From positions 1,860,001 through 1,924,000 of the forward strand of contig NW_027445624.1 in NCBI RefSeq assembly GCF_035582795.1: a stretch of DNA of 64,000 nucleotides, in the 5' to 3' direction. Each line of letters opens with the position of its first letter. Within the stretch, counting starts at the first letter, position 1. Made by a program: the position numbers and the translations under genes. Below, piece after piece: positions 10,964-21,645 of this stretch. The DNA comes from Mycteria americana (Eukaryota > Chordata > Aves > Ciconiiformes > Ciconiidae). The notes under the pieces are model-generated. The model was not told where the DNA came from and searched no databases. It worked only from the letters and a program-made list of their open reading frames with translations.

Positions 10964-12699
10964 TAGTGTGCAGACAGACCAGCAGGGCTTCCCTGCTGCA
11001 CCCTCAGAGGGACAGGGCATCACAGCTCCCTTTTTGCAGGGAGGGTTGCAGGGCTGTGCAGCCAGGTGTGCACCCAGGGGTGCCCAGGGCTGTCCTTCAG
11101 AGCAGGATCCCTGCACCCCAAGGGGCTGTGTGCCGGGGAGGGACTCTGCTGCCTGCCAGCTCCAGCACTCAGCCTGCCTGCAGGTTTCCCCACAGTGCTG
11201 TGGGGAGAAGCTGGGGGTGGAAGGAGAGACCCCCCTTCAGCAGCACAGGATCCTTCTGCTATTGAGAAGGTGCTGCATGTCTCAGGGCTGCTCACAGCTC
11301 TACATCTGCCCCCAGGACATTTCTGACTGCTCTTTTGAATAAGGACACCAAGGCAGCCTTTATTTGAAAGGGAAGGTGTCTGTGTTTTGACGTTTCTCCT
11401 CTTGCTTGTCTGCTTAGGCGTGGGAGATGGGAATTGATTTCTCTGTGCTGCAGAAGGCACTGAGACTGCAGTTCTTGTTAGGACTTGTCTGAGCTTCTCC
11501 TTCACCCCTGCACACACAGAGATGCCTCTGGTCGGTGCCCTGCTGCCAGGAGGTGTCTGCAGGGCGGAGGTGAGCACATAGTGAGTGGGATGGGTTTTGT
11601 GTGCATGGACGGGGAGCAGATGTGGGGACAGAGAAGGAGCTCCCGGCAGGTACAGCTCCAGACAGCTGAGACATGGGCAGGGAATGGGAGGACAGTACTA
11701 ACAGAATAGTCTGGCAGGGCAATGGGAGCACCTGCCTGACAGCCTTTAATGTCAGGGTTTTCAGATCATGAGTCAGCTCCTTGTCAGCCAGGCCTCCAGC
11801 AACGCAGACTCTCCTGGCTGCCACTATGTCCCTTCCTGGCATTGCTTCCCCTTGCCAAAGCACTGTGATATTTCTCCTTGTGTCTCCAGTTGCCCATGCT
11901 TCTGCTGCTCTGGTTTTGTGGCTCTCTGGGGATGGGGATTTCAGCTGCAGCTCAGACACTCCCCCTGTGGGTCCTGCCATGCAGATGTCTCCATGGTAGG
12001 AAGATGTCCAAGCCCCCTTCTAACCAGTGGGGCTCTGGGCAATGCAGTGCATGGGGTGGGAAAAACTGACTCTCCCCTTTAGGAACCCCACCTTTAGGAT
12101 ATCCTAACGGAAGAGCACAGCTCTCCATCAAGGTCTTTGTCATATCTGGGTGCCCAACAGAGAAGACGGGGAGTAAGTGGGCGGTCGCGTGTGGGCAGCT
12201 GGAATGAGCCTGAGCCTGAGACCAGGACTGATGGACACACCGGCTGGCTTCGCTCTGCACTAAGGGACACTCCCTTTGCCTCCCAGGACCCTCAAGACTT
12301 CACCTGGAGTGCAGTACAAATGCCAGGGTTGTCTACCTCCAAGAAATGCTCCTGCAATGAAACAGGCAGCTAGAAGAAAATCAACAGCCAACACTGTTCT
12401 GCAGTCAAGTGAAGGGAGAGTGAATATGCTGTGAAATCCACCACGACTTGAGTCCATCACAGGTCACTCCTTGTTCTTATTTAGCTGTTGCTGTAGGGCA
12501 GAACTGACTCCCCCAGAGCCCACTGCAGAGTCCTGTCCTCCCAGTGGCACCCTCAGCCACCACAACCCAGCGCTTGTGCAAGGGAGCTGCTCAAAGGTCT
12601 CTGAAGGGGAGAGGCAGTTTGGGAGGTTAAATGAAAAATGGCTTTGATTTTGCTCAGAGAAGTCTGCCCTAATTTCTCACTGCCTTTTCCTCCTTGGAC
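10964..12699 (+). other. Upstream region of OR-1
   Basis: No coding region is recognised. The stretch is a diverged paralogue of the OR-2 upstream region (about 21646-23179, reverse orientation), and part of it resembles 35575-36150 upstream of OR-4. Conservation across three OR units suggests it was carried along as the 5' part of the OR transcription unit; a first exon and promoter may lie here, but neither can be placed from the sequence. Confidence 0.5.
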
Positions 12700-12701
12700 A
12701 G
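12700..12701 (+). promoter_or_regulatory. Splice acceptor before OR-1 coding exon
   Basis: A pyrimidine-rich tract (CCTTTTCCTCCTTGGACAG) ends in AG here, 23 nt before the ATG. The same spacing occurs in OR-2, OR-3 and OR-5, which argues that the reading frame upstream of the acceptor is not translated. Confidence 0.65.
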
Positions 12702-12724
12702 TGCCCCGTACCCAGAGGCAGAAA

Positions 12725-13699
12725 ATGGCCAACAGCAGCTCCATCACCCAGTTCCTCCTCCTGGCATTTGCAGACAGGCGGGAGCTGCAGCTCTTGCGCT
12801 TCTGGCTCTTCCTGGGTATCTACCTGGCTGCCCTCCTGGGCAATGGCCTCATCATCACCACCATAGCCCGTGACCACCATCTCCACACGCCCATGTACTT
12901 CTTCCTCCTCAACCTCTCCCTCCTCCATCTGGGCTCCATCTCCACTGTTGTCCCCAAATCCATGGCCAATTCCCTCTTGAACACCAGGGCCATTTCCTTC
13001 TCGGGATGTGCTGCGTAGGTTTTGTTCTTTCTCTTTTTCATGTCAGCAGAGTTTTCTCTTCTCACCATCATGGCTGATGACCACTACGTTGCCATCTGCA
13101 AACCCCTGCATTACGGGACCCTCCTGGACAGCCGAGCTTGTGTCCACATGGCAGCAGCTGCCTGGGGCAGTGGTTTCCTCTATGCCACGCTGCACACTGC
13201 CAATACATTTTCACTACCACTCTGCCAAGGCAATGCCATAAACCAGTTCTTCTGTGAACTGCCCCAGATCCTCGACCTCTCCTGCTCCACCTCCTATCTC
13301 AGAGAAGTTGGGGTTGTTTTGATTAGTGCTTTTCTATTTTGGGGGTGGTTTATTTTCATTGTGCTGTCCTACGGGCAGATCTTCAGGGCTGTGATGAGGA
13401 TCCCCTCTGAGCAGGGATGGCACAAAGCCTCTTCCACGTGCCCCCCTCACCTGGCTGTGGTCTCTCTATTCCTCAGCACTGGCATGTTTTCCAACCTGAA
13501 GCCTCCCTCAATCTCCTCGCCAGCTCTGGACCTGGTGGTGGCAGTTCTGTACTCAGTGATGCCCCCAACAGTGAACCCCCTCATCTACAGCATGAGGAAC
13601 AAGGAGCTCAAGGTTGCCCTGAGGAAACCCATTGGATTCATTTCAGCAGCCATAGGCTGCCTACCTTCCTCTGCAAATGGGTTCCTCTGTGTGTCGTGA
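12725..13699 (+). pseudogene. OR-1: OR14-like olfactory receptor pseudogene (one nonsense codon)
   Basis: Odorant-binding seven-transmembrane receptor of the bird-expanded OR14-like (gamma-c) group, which would act in the olfactory neuron membrane through Golf if intact. The start follows the splice acceptor by 23 nt and begins MANSSSITQF with an N-glycosylation sequon at Asn3. LLGNGLII (TM1) and PMYFFLLNLS (TM2) are normal. An in-frame TAG at 13016-13018 replaces the Gln codon after GCAA, before TM3. The same frame then continues open to 13699 through TM7 (NPLIYSMRN). The TM3-end motif MAYDRY is changed to MADDHY, so the G-protein coupling arginine is also lost. Without the stop it would be 324 residues, the normal length. 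It faces OR-2 across the inverted-duplication spacer. Confidence 0.93.
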
Positions 13700-14614
13700 C
13701 AGGCCAAGCCTGTCTTTCCTTTCTTTGGTTTTTTTTTTCTACATTTTTCCTCTTGTGATGATGTTGTCTACAAGGAAATGTCATTATTCATCCCCTCCTC
13801 CCAATGTATGCACCTGTCTTGTGTGATGCGGAGACTTTGTGTAAATGAGGAGCCAGGCCATCTGTGTATTTAAGCAAAACAAATGAACCTGCAGTATCGT
13901 CCTTGTCCAAGATCCATCCTCAGTGGAGCAAGAATGAATGGGAAACTAAAACCCCTTTCTGGATGCACCAGCTCGGGGCAGGCTGCTGTGTCCCTGGGGC
14001 AGCAGGAGCAGCCTGAGGACCCCCAGAGCCAGGGCTCTTGTACTGGCTTGGGGAGAGGGGATGGCACGGAGGGGCTGCAGCCCTCTTAGGATCTCCTGGA
14101 GAGGAGAGCAGAGGACACAGGGTGCCATTGACCTCTGTTTCCCTGTGCTACGGATGTCCCCATCTCTGCGGCTGACCCACAGCAGCTGCTGTGCCCGTCA
14201 GAGGGGCTGGGGCTGTGGTGTGAGTGCCCAGAGGTCTGCAGCACCCTGCGGTGGGCACTGCCGTGGGGCCGGCTGAGACTGGGCTGGGCAGAGGGCAGGG
14301 CAGGTGGAGAGAGGACAGGGGAGGTGGGAGAGCTTGGACACAGCTGGCCTTGGCTAGATCATGCCCAGGAGAGAAAACCATCAGCGTATAGCTCGTGACC
14401 ATGCAGGGTGAGGGCACACACCAGTGGGTTTGGGCTGCAGAGCCTGGTCTCATGGAGGGGCTCGACGACATGCAGGTTCAGAAGAGCGGAGAGTGGTCTG
14501 TGCCTTTGGTGGCATGGACAGACCAGGAAGGTGGCCCAGGGCACTTGTCAGCCCCCAGCCTCTCTCATCGGCCATTTCCATGCTCACCTTGGTGAGGTTC
14601 ACTTATTGCTCGTT
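13700..14614 (+). other. OR-1 downstream region, no gene seen
   Basis: Contains a T-rich stretch just after the stop (13727-13750) and otherwise GC-rich sequence with short frames on both strands that lack recognisable domains. Confidence 0.5.
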
Positions 14615-15345
14615 AGAGACCAAGGCGGAACAAGGAAAATGCAGGGCTGCTGCTGAATGGGGAGGGTGATTTAGTAACTGCGGACACAGATGGGGCTGAG
14701 GGACTCAATGCCTTCTTTGCCTTAGGCTTCACTGGAAAGGTCTCCAGGACTCTGTGCTTAGGGAAAGGGTTCAAGGAGGAGGAGCCCACGTATTGGCAGG
14801 AACCTCAGGAAATCCCACAAGGACAAATGTCAGCTTTTGCCCCTGCAATGGACTTAACCATGGCACTGGCACAGGCTGGGGCCATTGTGGCTGGGGAGCG
14901 GCCCTGTGGAGAACGTCTTGGTGGTCAGCGATCTGGGCAGGAGGCAGTCGTGTGCCCTGAAGCCAGGGAGGCCAACAGCATCCTGGTCTGTATGACCAGG
15001 AGCATGGCCAGGAGATTGAGGGAAGGGATTATCCAGCATACCGCATGCAGCTTTGGGACCCTCAATACAGGTAAAATGTTGGCAAGCTGGAGGAGCTTTA
15101 GCAAAGGGCCCCCAAGATGGTCAGGGCCTGGAGCATTTTGCCTTTGAGCAGAGGCTGAAGGAGCTGAGTTTGTTCAGCCTGGAGAAGCCTACCAGTACCT
15201 ACGAGGAGGTTATGGAGAATAAAGAGCCAGGCTCTCCACCATGGGGCATGTTGGGAGGATGAAAGATAATGGGTGTTGGGTGAAAGAGCAGATGTTCAAT
15301 CTGGAGATAAGGAACAGATTTTTCATCAGTCTCAGGGCTAGTCCT
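14615..15345 (+). mobile_element. Degenerate sense CR1 fragment
   Basis: CR1 ORF2 is recognisable by the stretch LLNGEGDLVTAD around 14650 and by the C-terminal block LKELSLFSLEK near 15150-15190. The region between has stops and deletions. It is an old copy with no clear 3' tail. Confidence 0.7.
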
Positions 15346-17429
15346 GGGTATGGTGGCCATGAGCCCTGCCTGCCCTCCTGCCTGGCACAGTCGGTTGGGT
15401 GGCTGTAACAAAGGTGCCCCCAGAATGAGCACCCAGGCGTGTCTCTTTCACCTGCATCACCCCACACTGGACCCCACATTCAACAGCCAAATGCACCCCC
15501 TTTGCTGCCATCTCCATCTCCCCTCTCCCACGGGCTGACAGAGCCAGGGTGGGACACGTTATGTTGTGCTCATGCAACAACGTTGGTGCTGAGATTGGAC
15601 GCTATGGTGTGGAGCTGACCCCAGCGAGAAAAGGTGTTGTTAAACGGCAGATTTGCAGTGGTGGCCACCGTGCTGGTTTTGCAATGGAGAGCTTCTGCCC
15701 CTTTTACGAAAAGGATCTACTCCTACCAAGATACATTTGGTGTTTCAAGCTGTCACTGGCAGAGGTCCTTCGAAGTCAATCTGCAGTCGTGTCCATGGGC
15801 CTTCAATACGTTGGTGCTGGACTGGGCCGTTGGTCATGGCGTAAGAAAGACTGTTCTTACACCAGCGGTCTACATCCTTCTTCACGTTAGGCCACCGCTC
15901 AGTGTCCTTCACTGTGTTCAGAGGGTTTGCCTTAGCTCATGGATAAAGCAGATCAGATCTCCTCAAGTATTCGGAGGAACAATCCGATGCTTATTGCCTT
16001 TTGCATCTACGGCATAATAAATATTACTTTCCCTTAATACGTGGTCTTTCACATTACTCCCTCTCATTTCCCTTGTTCGAAGGGGATGTTTTCCCAAACT
16101 GGGGCAAGCTGATGAGCTCCACCACAGCCACTTGAAGTGACTTGCTCTTGAATTTTTCCACCTGACTTGGCCGTATATGGCCCAATAGTGTTCATGGATG
16201 CTCATGTGTCTACTAATAATTGCGCCAAGTTTCTTGGGTTCCTCGTGGCCATTTCAACTCTTTCCCCAAGAATCCACTGGCAAGGGTGCCAAGACCTGTG
16301 GCCGCAGCCCACAGGAACTTGGGCCTCCCCGGCACAACATAGAGACCTTCTCCAGGACCTACTCTTGAGTTCCCAGACTTCAGTGATTGCATTGCATTGA
16401 TCATGTCTTATGTCAGTGATTCGACATTGCTCTGCTAGAAACTGAGCTGCTGTTCTAGCTCTCTCTAACACACTTCCTAAAACTTCCTTTACTTCTGTTT
16501 GTAAATCTTTTACTTTTCCAACTTTAACTCCAGCTGTCTGATTTTTAACCAGGTATTATGTCTGTGGGCCCTAAGACCTTCCTCTCTGCTGATTAAGGTG
16601 GTTCTTTTAATTTGGGAATTTCCTTCTCCTTCACTTTCTGCGTGTCCTTTTGTATGTCCTTCACCTTCTCATCTGCTTCTCTCAGGATATGCTGTGAATC
16701 ACGTCAGGGTTCAAATGGCACAAGCTTCCTTTCTATTGCCTTTTCAGTTTCCCAGTTTTAAATGACTAACATATGCTGCACAGGTTGCAGAAGTGGAATC
16801 TGCTACTTTAAAACAGTCCATCCTCCAAGGGCATTTCCCTTGTTTAATCACCCACTTAGGGAGTTTTGTAACCTTCTTTTCCTTCTTAGCATATTTTCCA
16901 GCTCAGGCTGCATGGTCTGTTTGATCCTGTGCACTTCCCATGCTGCCATCACACAAGCAAACCCTAGCAAGAACTTTGCTGCCTACCAAGGTTAAATCGC
17001 GACACACCCTCATTCACAAGCCTTCCACTTCTACTGCAGCACTTCTCTCTGAGTTTATGGACCATGGAATGAAATGGGGATGAGAGTGTTCCTTAGGACA
17101 GCTTCCCAGAAAAAAATGCTGTTTGAGTCCGACCAGGGGTGTGTCGGCATCTACTCCTGAAGTCAGCCAACCAAATATTGAATGAACAAAGAGTTATTTG
17201 TCGAGGGTTGTCTGTGTGCAAAGGCCTTCTTCAGTCCAACAGCGCAGCACCTTTACACTGTAGGGTTGGGAAGCTGTCCAGGAACCAACCCATGACTTAG
17301 ACCCTCGCCCCGGGATAACATATTTGGCATGGGTCTTGAGGAAACCAGAGAGTAAAGGGTGAAGGGGTTAAGATAAATAATCTCAAAAAGGAGAATTTTT
17401 TACTCCAGCACTGCAACTCTGTACACAGG
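15346..17429. other. Intergenic stretch with a possible antisense retroviral remnant
   Basis: Minus-strand frames 16471-16202 and 16205-15963 are adjoining and AT-richer than their surroundings. They include QCRITDIRHDQCNAITEVWE and an IYYAVDAKGNKHRIVPP stretch, which have the flavour of a retroviral structural or envelope-type protein, but I cannot assign them to a family. The rest (15346-15960 and 16480-17429) shows nothing recognisable. Confidence 0.3.
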
Positions 17430-17945
17430 TGTGGTGGGATGACCCCAGCAAGCACCTAAGCACCCACACAGCTGCTAGCTCATTCTCTTCTAGAGGGATG
17501 GGGGAGAGAATCTCTCTCTTCTGAGCAAAACGGAGAAAACTCATGGGTTGAGACAAAGGCAATTTATGAAGTGAAGCAAAGCTGTGCACACAAGCAAAGC
17601 AAAATAAGGAATTTATTCACTGCTTCCCATCAGCAGACGAATGTTTCTCCATGTCCAGGCAAGCAGGGCCTCAGCACGTGTAACAGTTACTTGGAAAGAC
17701 AAACACCATAATCACAAACAAATCCCCCTTCCTCGTCCTTTCCCTGACCTTTAATTACTGAACATGACATCATATGATAGGGAACATGCCTTTGGTCAGT
17801 TGGCGTCAGCTGTCCCAGCTGTGTCCTCTCCCAACTTCTTGCCCACCTCAAGCCCTACTCACTGTGAGCAGAGAGTGGTAAAAAGGGACAACCTCAATGC
17901 TGTGCAAGCACTACTCAGCAAGCCTCACATTGCTCAAATTGCTCA
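17430..17945 (-). mobile_element. ERVL-type LTR, antisense, 5' end missing
   Basis: On the minus strand it carries the U3 stretch CATATGATGTCATG, an AATAAA-type signal near 17605, the R/U5 phrase CTCAACCCATGAGTTTT, the CTCCCCCATCCC block and an end CCACCACA at 17430. These are shared with the complete LTRs at 47980, 50940 and 63277. The U3 start is missing and the remnant abuts another LTR-like piece near 17945. Confidence 0.75.
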
Positions 17946-18464
17946 GCAATAGTCAAAAAGCTCCGGCCGGGAGCTTTCTCCAGCACGGGCTTTCTATGGT
18001 CTGCAGTTTGCTTCAGCGTACATCCACCTGCTCCGGCGTGGGGTCCTCCGTGGGCTGCAGGAGGGATATCTGCTCCACCGTGGACATCCACGGGCTGCAG
18101 GGGGACAGCCTGCTTCACCATGGTCTTCACCATGGGCTGCAGGAGAATCTCTGTTCCGCTGCCTGGAGCACCTCGTCCCCCTCCTTCTTCAAGTGACCTT
18201 AGTGTCTGCAGAGTTGTTTCTCTCACATCTTCTCACTCCTCTCTCCCAGCTGTTGTGCAGCAGTTTTCCCACCTTCTTAAATATGTTATCACAGAGGTGC
18301 TACCAACGTTGTTGATGGGCTCAGCTTTGGCAAGCAGCAGGTCCGTCTTGGAGCTGGCTGGAACTGCCTGTCTCCAACATGGGGGCAGCTTCTGGTGTCT
18401 TCTCACAGAAGCCCCCCTTGCAGCTCCCCCGCTACCAAAGCCTTGTCCCGTAAACCCAATACAG
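17946..18464 (-). mobile_element. U3 fragment of a second LTR family, antisense
   Basis: The minus strand begins TGTATTGGGTTTACGGGAC at 18464 and includes a block with imperfect repeats of GGGCTGCAG/CCATGG-type sequence (18010-18150 on the plus strand). From general knowledge of bird repeats, this resembles the 5' part of a long avian ERVL-type LTR starting TGTATTGGGTTT. The 3' part is absent, and the fragment joins the LTR at 17430-17945. Confidence 0.55.
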
Positions 18465-18499
18465 CTGCATTGTAAAGAGTATTCATTTTGAAGTGCATT

Positions 18500-18857
18500 A
18501 TGAAGGCTCAGGACAGGGATCTTATCAATGTCTATACATACCTGATGGGAGGGAGTGAAGAAGAGGGAGCCAGGCTCTTCTCATTAGTGCCCAGTAACAG
18601 AACAAGAGATTAAAAAAGATGAAATTCCGCCTGAACATGAGAAGACACTTGCTGAATGTGAGGGAGGTCATGCACTGGATGCAGTTGCCCAGAGGGGTTG
18701 TGCACTCTCCATCCGTGGAGATACTCAAAATCCAACTGGAAATGATCATCAGCACCCTGCTGCAGCTGACCCTTCTTTGAGCAGACTATTTGGACGAGAT
18801 GATCTCCAAAGGTCCTTTCCAACCCCAACTTTTCTGCGATTCTGTGATTCTGTAATG
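18500..18857 (+). mobile_element. CR1 3' end
   Basis: Sense CR1 3' terminus covering the end of ORF2 and the 3' tail: blocks resembling CATGCACTGGATGCAGTTGC, then GATGATCTCCAAAGGTCC and a terminal GATTCTGTGATTCTG repeat. Confidence 0.88.
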
Positions 18858-20555
18858 TCTGGCAGTGTTCCTGAGAACTTTTCTGTGGTATCCCCAAATC
18901 AGTTTGAGCCCTGGTGTCCATGGAGCAGAGCCTCTTTTTGAGGATGAAGTCATTCACCATGTAACGCTGAGGATCGGGTGAACCAGGGATTACAAATGCC
19001 AGCAAATCCTCAACGCACAGCAGTGTCCTCTGCCCTCGCCTCCACTGTCCAGCCCCTCCCTCTAGAGGGGTTTGGGTCAGAAGGGACCTCTGGACGTCTC
19101 TAGCGGCATGGTCTGCTCTGAGCAGGGATAACTTTACAGTTAGGTCAGATTGCTCAGTGCTTTCTGCTGACCCAGCACTGATCCACTCTCATAGTGAGTT
19201 TTTCCCCCTTAAACTCATGAGAAATTAGAGTTTTGAAAGTCACAGGCCCCTGGCCCAGTGCTGGTCCACTGGTATAATGGGTTTGGGGGTGTTTTTCTTT
19301 CCTTAACCTCATGTGAAATTTCCCTTACTGCTTCCTGCCCTTGTGATCTCGTGTTCTTCCCTTCCCTTCATGATGCTCACCCAGATCATCACACCTACTC
19401 AGACCAACGATAATCACAACCTACTCTCCAAGCACGACCTCACTGGGATCCTCTAGGACCATGCAGGCAGGCTGTTGTGGCCAGCTCCACACTGGAGGAT
19501 TATGGCACTAAGAGACTGGGGGGCACCAGTCCTTCTTCAGCCACTTCCTAGGTCTGGTGGAGCACCAGGACAGCAAGGACTTGTGGCTCTGCACCATGAG
19601 CATGCTGTAGGATAGCGACAGACCCGGAGTCCAGACATTGCCTTGGATTAGCTGAACGCCAGCATTTTTCTATTTGAGGCAATTTTCCAGCCCAGGTCAC
19701 CTCCCTTCTGACCTCTCCCCATCCTTACTCTGATCTGGGCAGCCTCTCCTGGCCCCCTCCTTGTGCTCTTCATGTGGTCCCAAGCTGTATAGGGATCACG
19801 GCTGCAAATCCCCCTGCCTAAGGGTCTGTGCATGTGGCAGGTGCTTGAAGGGACCATGGTGCCTTTCCAAGAAGAGTAGATGTGTTTGGTTGTGCCTGAG
19901 GATGAGACAAATCATGCTCTGGCCTCCCTTCCTCGTGCTTGCTGGGTCCCCACGGCCTCCTCTGGGATTGCAGAGTCTGTGTTTTCCTGAAGATACCTGC
20001 ATTTAGTACTTTCCCTTTCAGTGACTCCACCTTGGGCAATCTCTTCTTTTGTGGGGCTCCAGTCACTGCCCGCCCCAGGCACATGCTGTCCATGGAGATA
20101 TCCCGTGCTCTTAAGGAGCTCCAGACTCCCCTCCTTAAGGACATCATCTGCATGTCGTGTGTGGGACAGACGTGGCAATGTAATTCACTGACCAGTCACC
20201 ATCTCCAGTCAGCAGACACCAATGGGTTAGTCTTAAATCCAACCCTCTGTCTCTAACAGGCCATAACATGACATTGAGCTCTTGGCTCCTGAATCCATGG
20301 AGCAACAGGCCCTTTGGGGAGCAGTTGCTCATGCCGATTCCTGGCACCAGCTTTGGATGAAGAGCCCAACCTTCTGGCAGAGCACTGCGGAGATCCCATT
20401 TTATTACAGACATCCTATGAGAGAGGCAGCTCTGACCAGTGTTAAACATACCTTTATACAGGCTCCAAGATGGAGACCAGATTCATTTCTCAGTAGAAAT
20501 GAGTTGAAGCTAAACATTTGCGTAGGAACAAAATAACCACAGATTACCAGAAACT
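18858..20555. other. OR-2 3' flanking region
   Basis: No gene recognised. The parts at about 18850-19500 and 19560-20555 are diverged paralogues of about 31060-31700 and 33540-34450 beside OR-4, in the same order and orientation relative to the receptor. They therefore belong to a duplicated OR unit rather than to unrelated intergenic DNA. Confidence 0.6.
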
Positions 20556-20626
20556 TATAATGATAACAGTGTGATAACGATAATGATGATAATTCTAACG
20601 ATGACAGCGATAATAATAAAAAAGAC
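20556..20626. repeat. Imperfect ATGATA/ATAA-type microsatellite
   Basis: Irregular run of GATAATGATGATAAT-like units just beyond the OR-2 stop. A much shorter relic (ATAATGATAATGACAATGAC) lies at the equivalent place beside OR-4 near 34460. Confidence 0.6.
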
Positions 20627-20660
20627 AAAAGGACAGGCCTGGAATGAGATACCTAGGGAG

Positions 20661-21620
20661 TCATTTGTGCAGAGAGAAGGGAAGTTTATCACTATGGAGA
20701 AACATCCACGAAATCACTTTCCTAATGGCATCCTTGAGCTCCTTGTTCCTCATGCTGTAGATGAGGGGGTTCAACGTTGGAGGTACCACTGAGTACAGAA
20801 CAGCCATCACCAGATCTAGGGAAGGGGAAGCGATGGAAGGGGGCTTCAGGTAGGCAAACATGGCAGTGCTGAAAAACAGGGAGACCACAGCCAGGTGAGG
20901 AAGGCATGTGGAAAAGACTTTGTGCCATCCCTGCTCAGAGGGGATCCTCAGCACAGCCCTGAAGATCTGCACATAGGACAGTCCAATGAAAATAAAACAC
21001 CCAGATGTTAAACAGATACCAACCAAAACAACCCCAGCTTCCCTGAGGTAGGAATTCGAGCAGGAGAGCTTGAGGATCTGGGGAAGTTCACAGAAGAACT
21101 GGTTTATGGCATTGCCTTGGCAGAGTGGTAGTGAAAATGTATTGGCAGTGTGCACCATAGCATTGAGAAAACCACTGCCCCAGGCAGCTGCTGCCATGTT
21201 GGCACAAGCTCTGCTGCCCAGGAGCGTCCCATAGTGCAAGGGTTTGCAGATGGCAACGTAGCGGTCATAGGCCATGATGGTGAGAAGAGAAATCTCTGCT
21301 GTAATCAAGAAGGCAAACAGAAACACTTGGGCAGTACATCCTGCATAGGAAATGTCCCTGGTGTCCCAGAGGGAATTGGCCATGGATTTGGGGACAGTAG
21401 TGGAGATGGAGCCCAGGTCAAGGAAGGAGAGGTTGAAGAGGAAGAAGTACATGGGGGTGTGGAGGCGGCAGTCACAGGCTACGGCGGTGATGATGAGGCC
21501 GTTGCCCAGGAGGGCAGCCAGGTAGATGCCCAGGAAGAGCCAGAAGTGCAAGAGCTGCAGCTCCCATGTGTCCGTGAATGGCAGGAGGAGGAACTGGGTG
21601 ATGGAGCTGCTGTTGGCCAT
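20661..21620 (-). CDS. OR-2: intact OR14-like olfactory receptor
   Basis: Single-exon odorant receptor (319 residues), a class II GPCR expected in the ciliary membrane of olfactory neurons. The frame is open further upstream, but the start is placed at MANSSSITQF because a pyrimidine tract plus CAG acceptor sits 23 nt before it. Visible hallmarks: sequon at Asn3, GN in TM1 (Asn40), PMYFF (56-60), extracellular Cys95, MAYDRYVAICKPLHY (116-130), Cys167/177/187 in loop 2, KVFSTCLPHL (234-243, where most relatives have KAFSTC) and NPLIYSMRN in TM7. The C-terminal tail is longer than in OR-3 and OR-5. No breaks or missing key residues, so it is probably functional. It lies at the inner end of arm B, facing OR-1. 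Confidence 0.95.
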   Translation of the reverse strand: MANSSSITQFLLLPFTDTWELQLLHFWLFLGIYLAALLGNGLIITAVACDCRLHTPMYFFLFNLSFLDLGSISTTVPKSMANSLWDTRDISYAGCTAQVFLFAFLITAEISLLTIMAYDRYVAICKPLHYGTLLGSRACANMAAAAWGSGFLNAMVHTANTFSLPLCQGNAINQFFCELPQILKLSCSNSYLREAGVVLVGICLTSGCFIFIGLSYVQIFRAVLRIPSEQGWHKVFSTCLPHLAVVSLFFSTAMFAYLKPPSIASPSLDLVMAVLYSVVPPTLNPLIYSMRNKELKDAIRKVISWMFLHSDKLPFSLHK

Positions 21621-21643
21621 TTGCTGCCTCAGGGCATGGGGAC

Positions 21644-21645
21644 CT
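21644..21645 (-). promoter_or_regulatory. Splice acceptor before OR-2 coding exon
   Basis: Read on the minus strand, CTTTCCTCTTTGGACAG ends here and leaves 23 nt of 5' leader before the ATG at 21620, exactly as in OR-1, OR-3 and OR-5. Confidence 0.65.
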
